Shown in pieces: positions 63,212 through 64,000 of a stretch of 64,000 bases of DNA. This stretch comes from Shewanella cutis (GTDB lineage Bacteria > Pseudomonadota > Gammaproteobacteria > Enterobacterales > Shewanellaceae): contig NZ_JACSDI010000003.1 in assembly GCF_022410515.1 (NCBI RefSeq), positions 124,001 through 188,000 of the forward strand, written 5' to 3'. The position numbers and the translations under genes are program-made. A model generated the notes under the pieces. It saw only the letters and a program-made list of their open reading frames with translations, was not told the DNA's origin and did not search any database. Positions within the stretch are counted from its first letter, which is position 1. Every line of letters starts with the position of its first letter.

Positions 63212-64000
63212 ATGTCATCCACAGTGGAATTTGATCCGCAATCTAGGCCGACTGAGGCGGATGTTTGTGCTCAGACAGGCTTACCGGAGGTATTACCCGA
63301 ACTCGTTAAACAGTCATTACCTAAGCATGTCGCGATTATTATGGATGGTAATGGACGTTGGGCCCAAACCCAGGGCAAACCACGAGTGATGGGGCATAAG
63401 GCCGGGGTTAAAGCGGTGAGACGTGCGGTGAGCGCGGCCAGTCAGTTAGGGATACAATCGCTAACGCTATTTGCGTTTTCCAGCGAAAATTGGCGTAGAC
63501 CCGATAAAGAAGTCAGCTTGTTGATGGAACTGTTTTTTACCGTGCTACAGCGGGAAATTAAGTTACTCGATAAGAACCAAGTCAAATTGAATATCATTGG
63601 CGATATCAGCCGTTTTTCTGCGCGTTTACAAAAGCAAATTCGTGCCGCAGAAGAAAAAACTGCAGGCAACAGCGGATTGATATTGAATGTGGCGGCCAAT
63701 TACGGTGGTCGTTGGGACATACTGCAAGCTGCGCAAAAGTTAGCTGAAAAGGTTGAAACTGGTGAAATGACCAGCAGTCAGTTCACTGAAGAAGCCTTGA
63801 GTGAACATTTGTGCATGCAAAATCAGAGTGAAGTTGATTTAATGATCCGTACGGGTGGGGATTACCGGATCAGCAATTTTGTACTCTGGCAGGCAGCCTA
63901 TGCTGAGTTGGTGTTTTTGGACACCCTTTGGCCTGATTTTGATGAGCAGGCTTTTCATGAAGCGATTGCTACCTTTGCCAGTCGCCAGCGCCGTTTTGGT
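63212..64000 (+). CDS. uppS: Undecaprenyl diphosphate synthase (3' end outside the window)
   Basis: The frame opens at the ATG at 63212 and is still open at the window end after 263 codons, close to the full family length. The enzyme adds isoprene units to make the C55 lipid carrier for peptidoglycan. Markers are [14 protein letters not shown] with the catalytic Asp, [39 protein letters not shown] and [20 protein letters not shown]. The N-terminal 38 residues form an extension before the conserved core. The GGDYRISN form differs from the more common GGEhRISN. Confidence 0.96.
   Translation, partial: MSSTVEFDPQSRPTEADVCAQTGLPEVLPELVKQSLPKHVAIIMDGNGRWAQTQGKPRVMGHKAGVKAVRRAVSAASQLGIQSLTLFAFSSENWRRPDKEVSLLMELFFTVLQREIKLLDKNQVKLNIIGDISRFSARLQKQIRAAEEKTAGNSGLILNVAANYGGRWDILQAAQKLAEKVETGEMTSSQFTEEALSEHLCMQNQSEVDLMIRTGGDYRISNFVLWQAAYAELVFLDTLWPDFDEQAFHEAIATFASRQRRFG

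Overview
The window is a stretch of Shewanella chromosome. This rests on a complete pfaA-pfaB-pfaC-pfaD polyunsaturated fatty acid (EPA-type) synthase operon with its pfaR regulator and divergent pfaE. It is supported by the gammaproteobacterial gene orders map/rpsB-tsf-pyrH-frr-uppS, glnD-dapD, queF/syd and yqcC-truC-yqcA, and by many DUF families typical of the genus. I cannot name the species with certainty.

Layout. 1-13,490 is a patchwork of small transcription units: a GST end, TetR, DUF2461, an iron-regulated TonB-dependent (heme-type) receptor behind a Fur box, a PhnA-domain protein, MarR, an AstE/AspA-type zinc hydrolase, a chemotaxis receptor, a fumarylacetoacetate-hydrolase-family enzyme, a Crp-like regulator, a YgjV-type membrane protein and several hypotheticals. 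13,490-15,660 is an AT-rich island holding one unrecognised, probably exported protein whose signal peptide appears to lie in another frame, followed by a palindromic repeat. 15,660-36,250 is the PUFA synthase locus: pfaR-pfaA-pfaB-pfaC-pfaD on the minus strand, translationally coupled through short overlaps from pfaR to pfaC, and pfaE (phosphopantetheinyl transferase that would arm the six tandem ACPs of PfaA) divergent on the plus strand. 36,250-45,130 holds a lipoprotein, an alkylsulfatase-type metallo-beta-lactamase with a divergent LysR, queF and syd back to back, a MITE-like repeat, a DUF2310 pair, DUF3192, a DUF2789 gene broken by a stop codon, a GNAT and a DUF962 protein.

45,130-46,990 looks empty of protein genes but holds what I read as two tandem CsrB-family small RNAs. 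Each is rich in GGA motifs in hairpin loops, each ends in a strong intrinsic terminator, and each is preceded by an 18-bp palindrome matching the GacA/UvrY box. 46,990-55,100 carries DUF3301/DUF3549, yqcC-truC, yqcA overlapping a PTS EIICB permease, purU and a GAF/HD-GYP/CBS protein. 55,136-55,419 is a second MITE-like element. 55,420-64,000 is the conserved dapD-glnD-map block divergent from rpsB-tsf-pyrH-frr-uppS; uppS runs off the end.

The most noteworthy items are the tandem Csr RNAs, the 321-bp-period ACP array, PfaR as a probable domesticated IS481-type transposase, the split signal peptide with a T-TTT-TTA slippery heptamer, and the DUF2789 nonsense pseudogene. I saw no CRISPR array, tRNA, rRNA, intact insertion sequence or clear new defence system.
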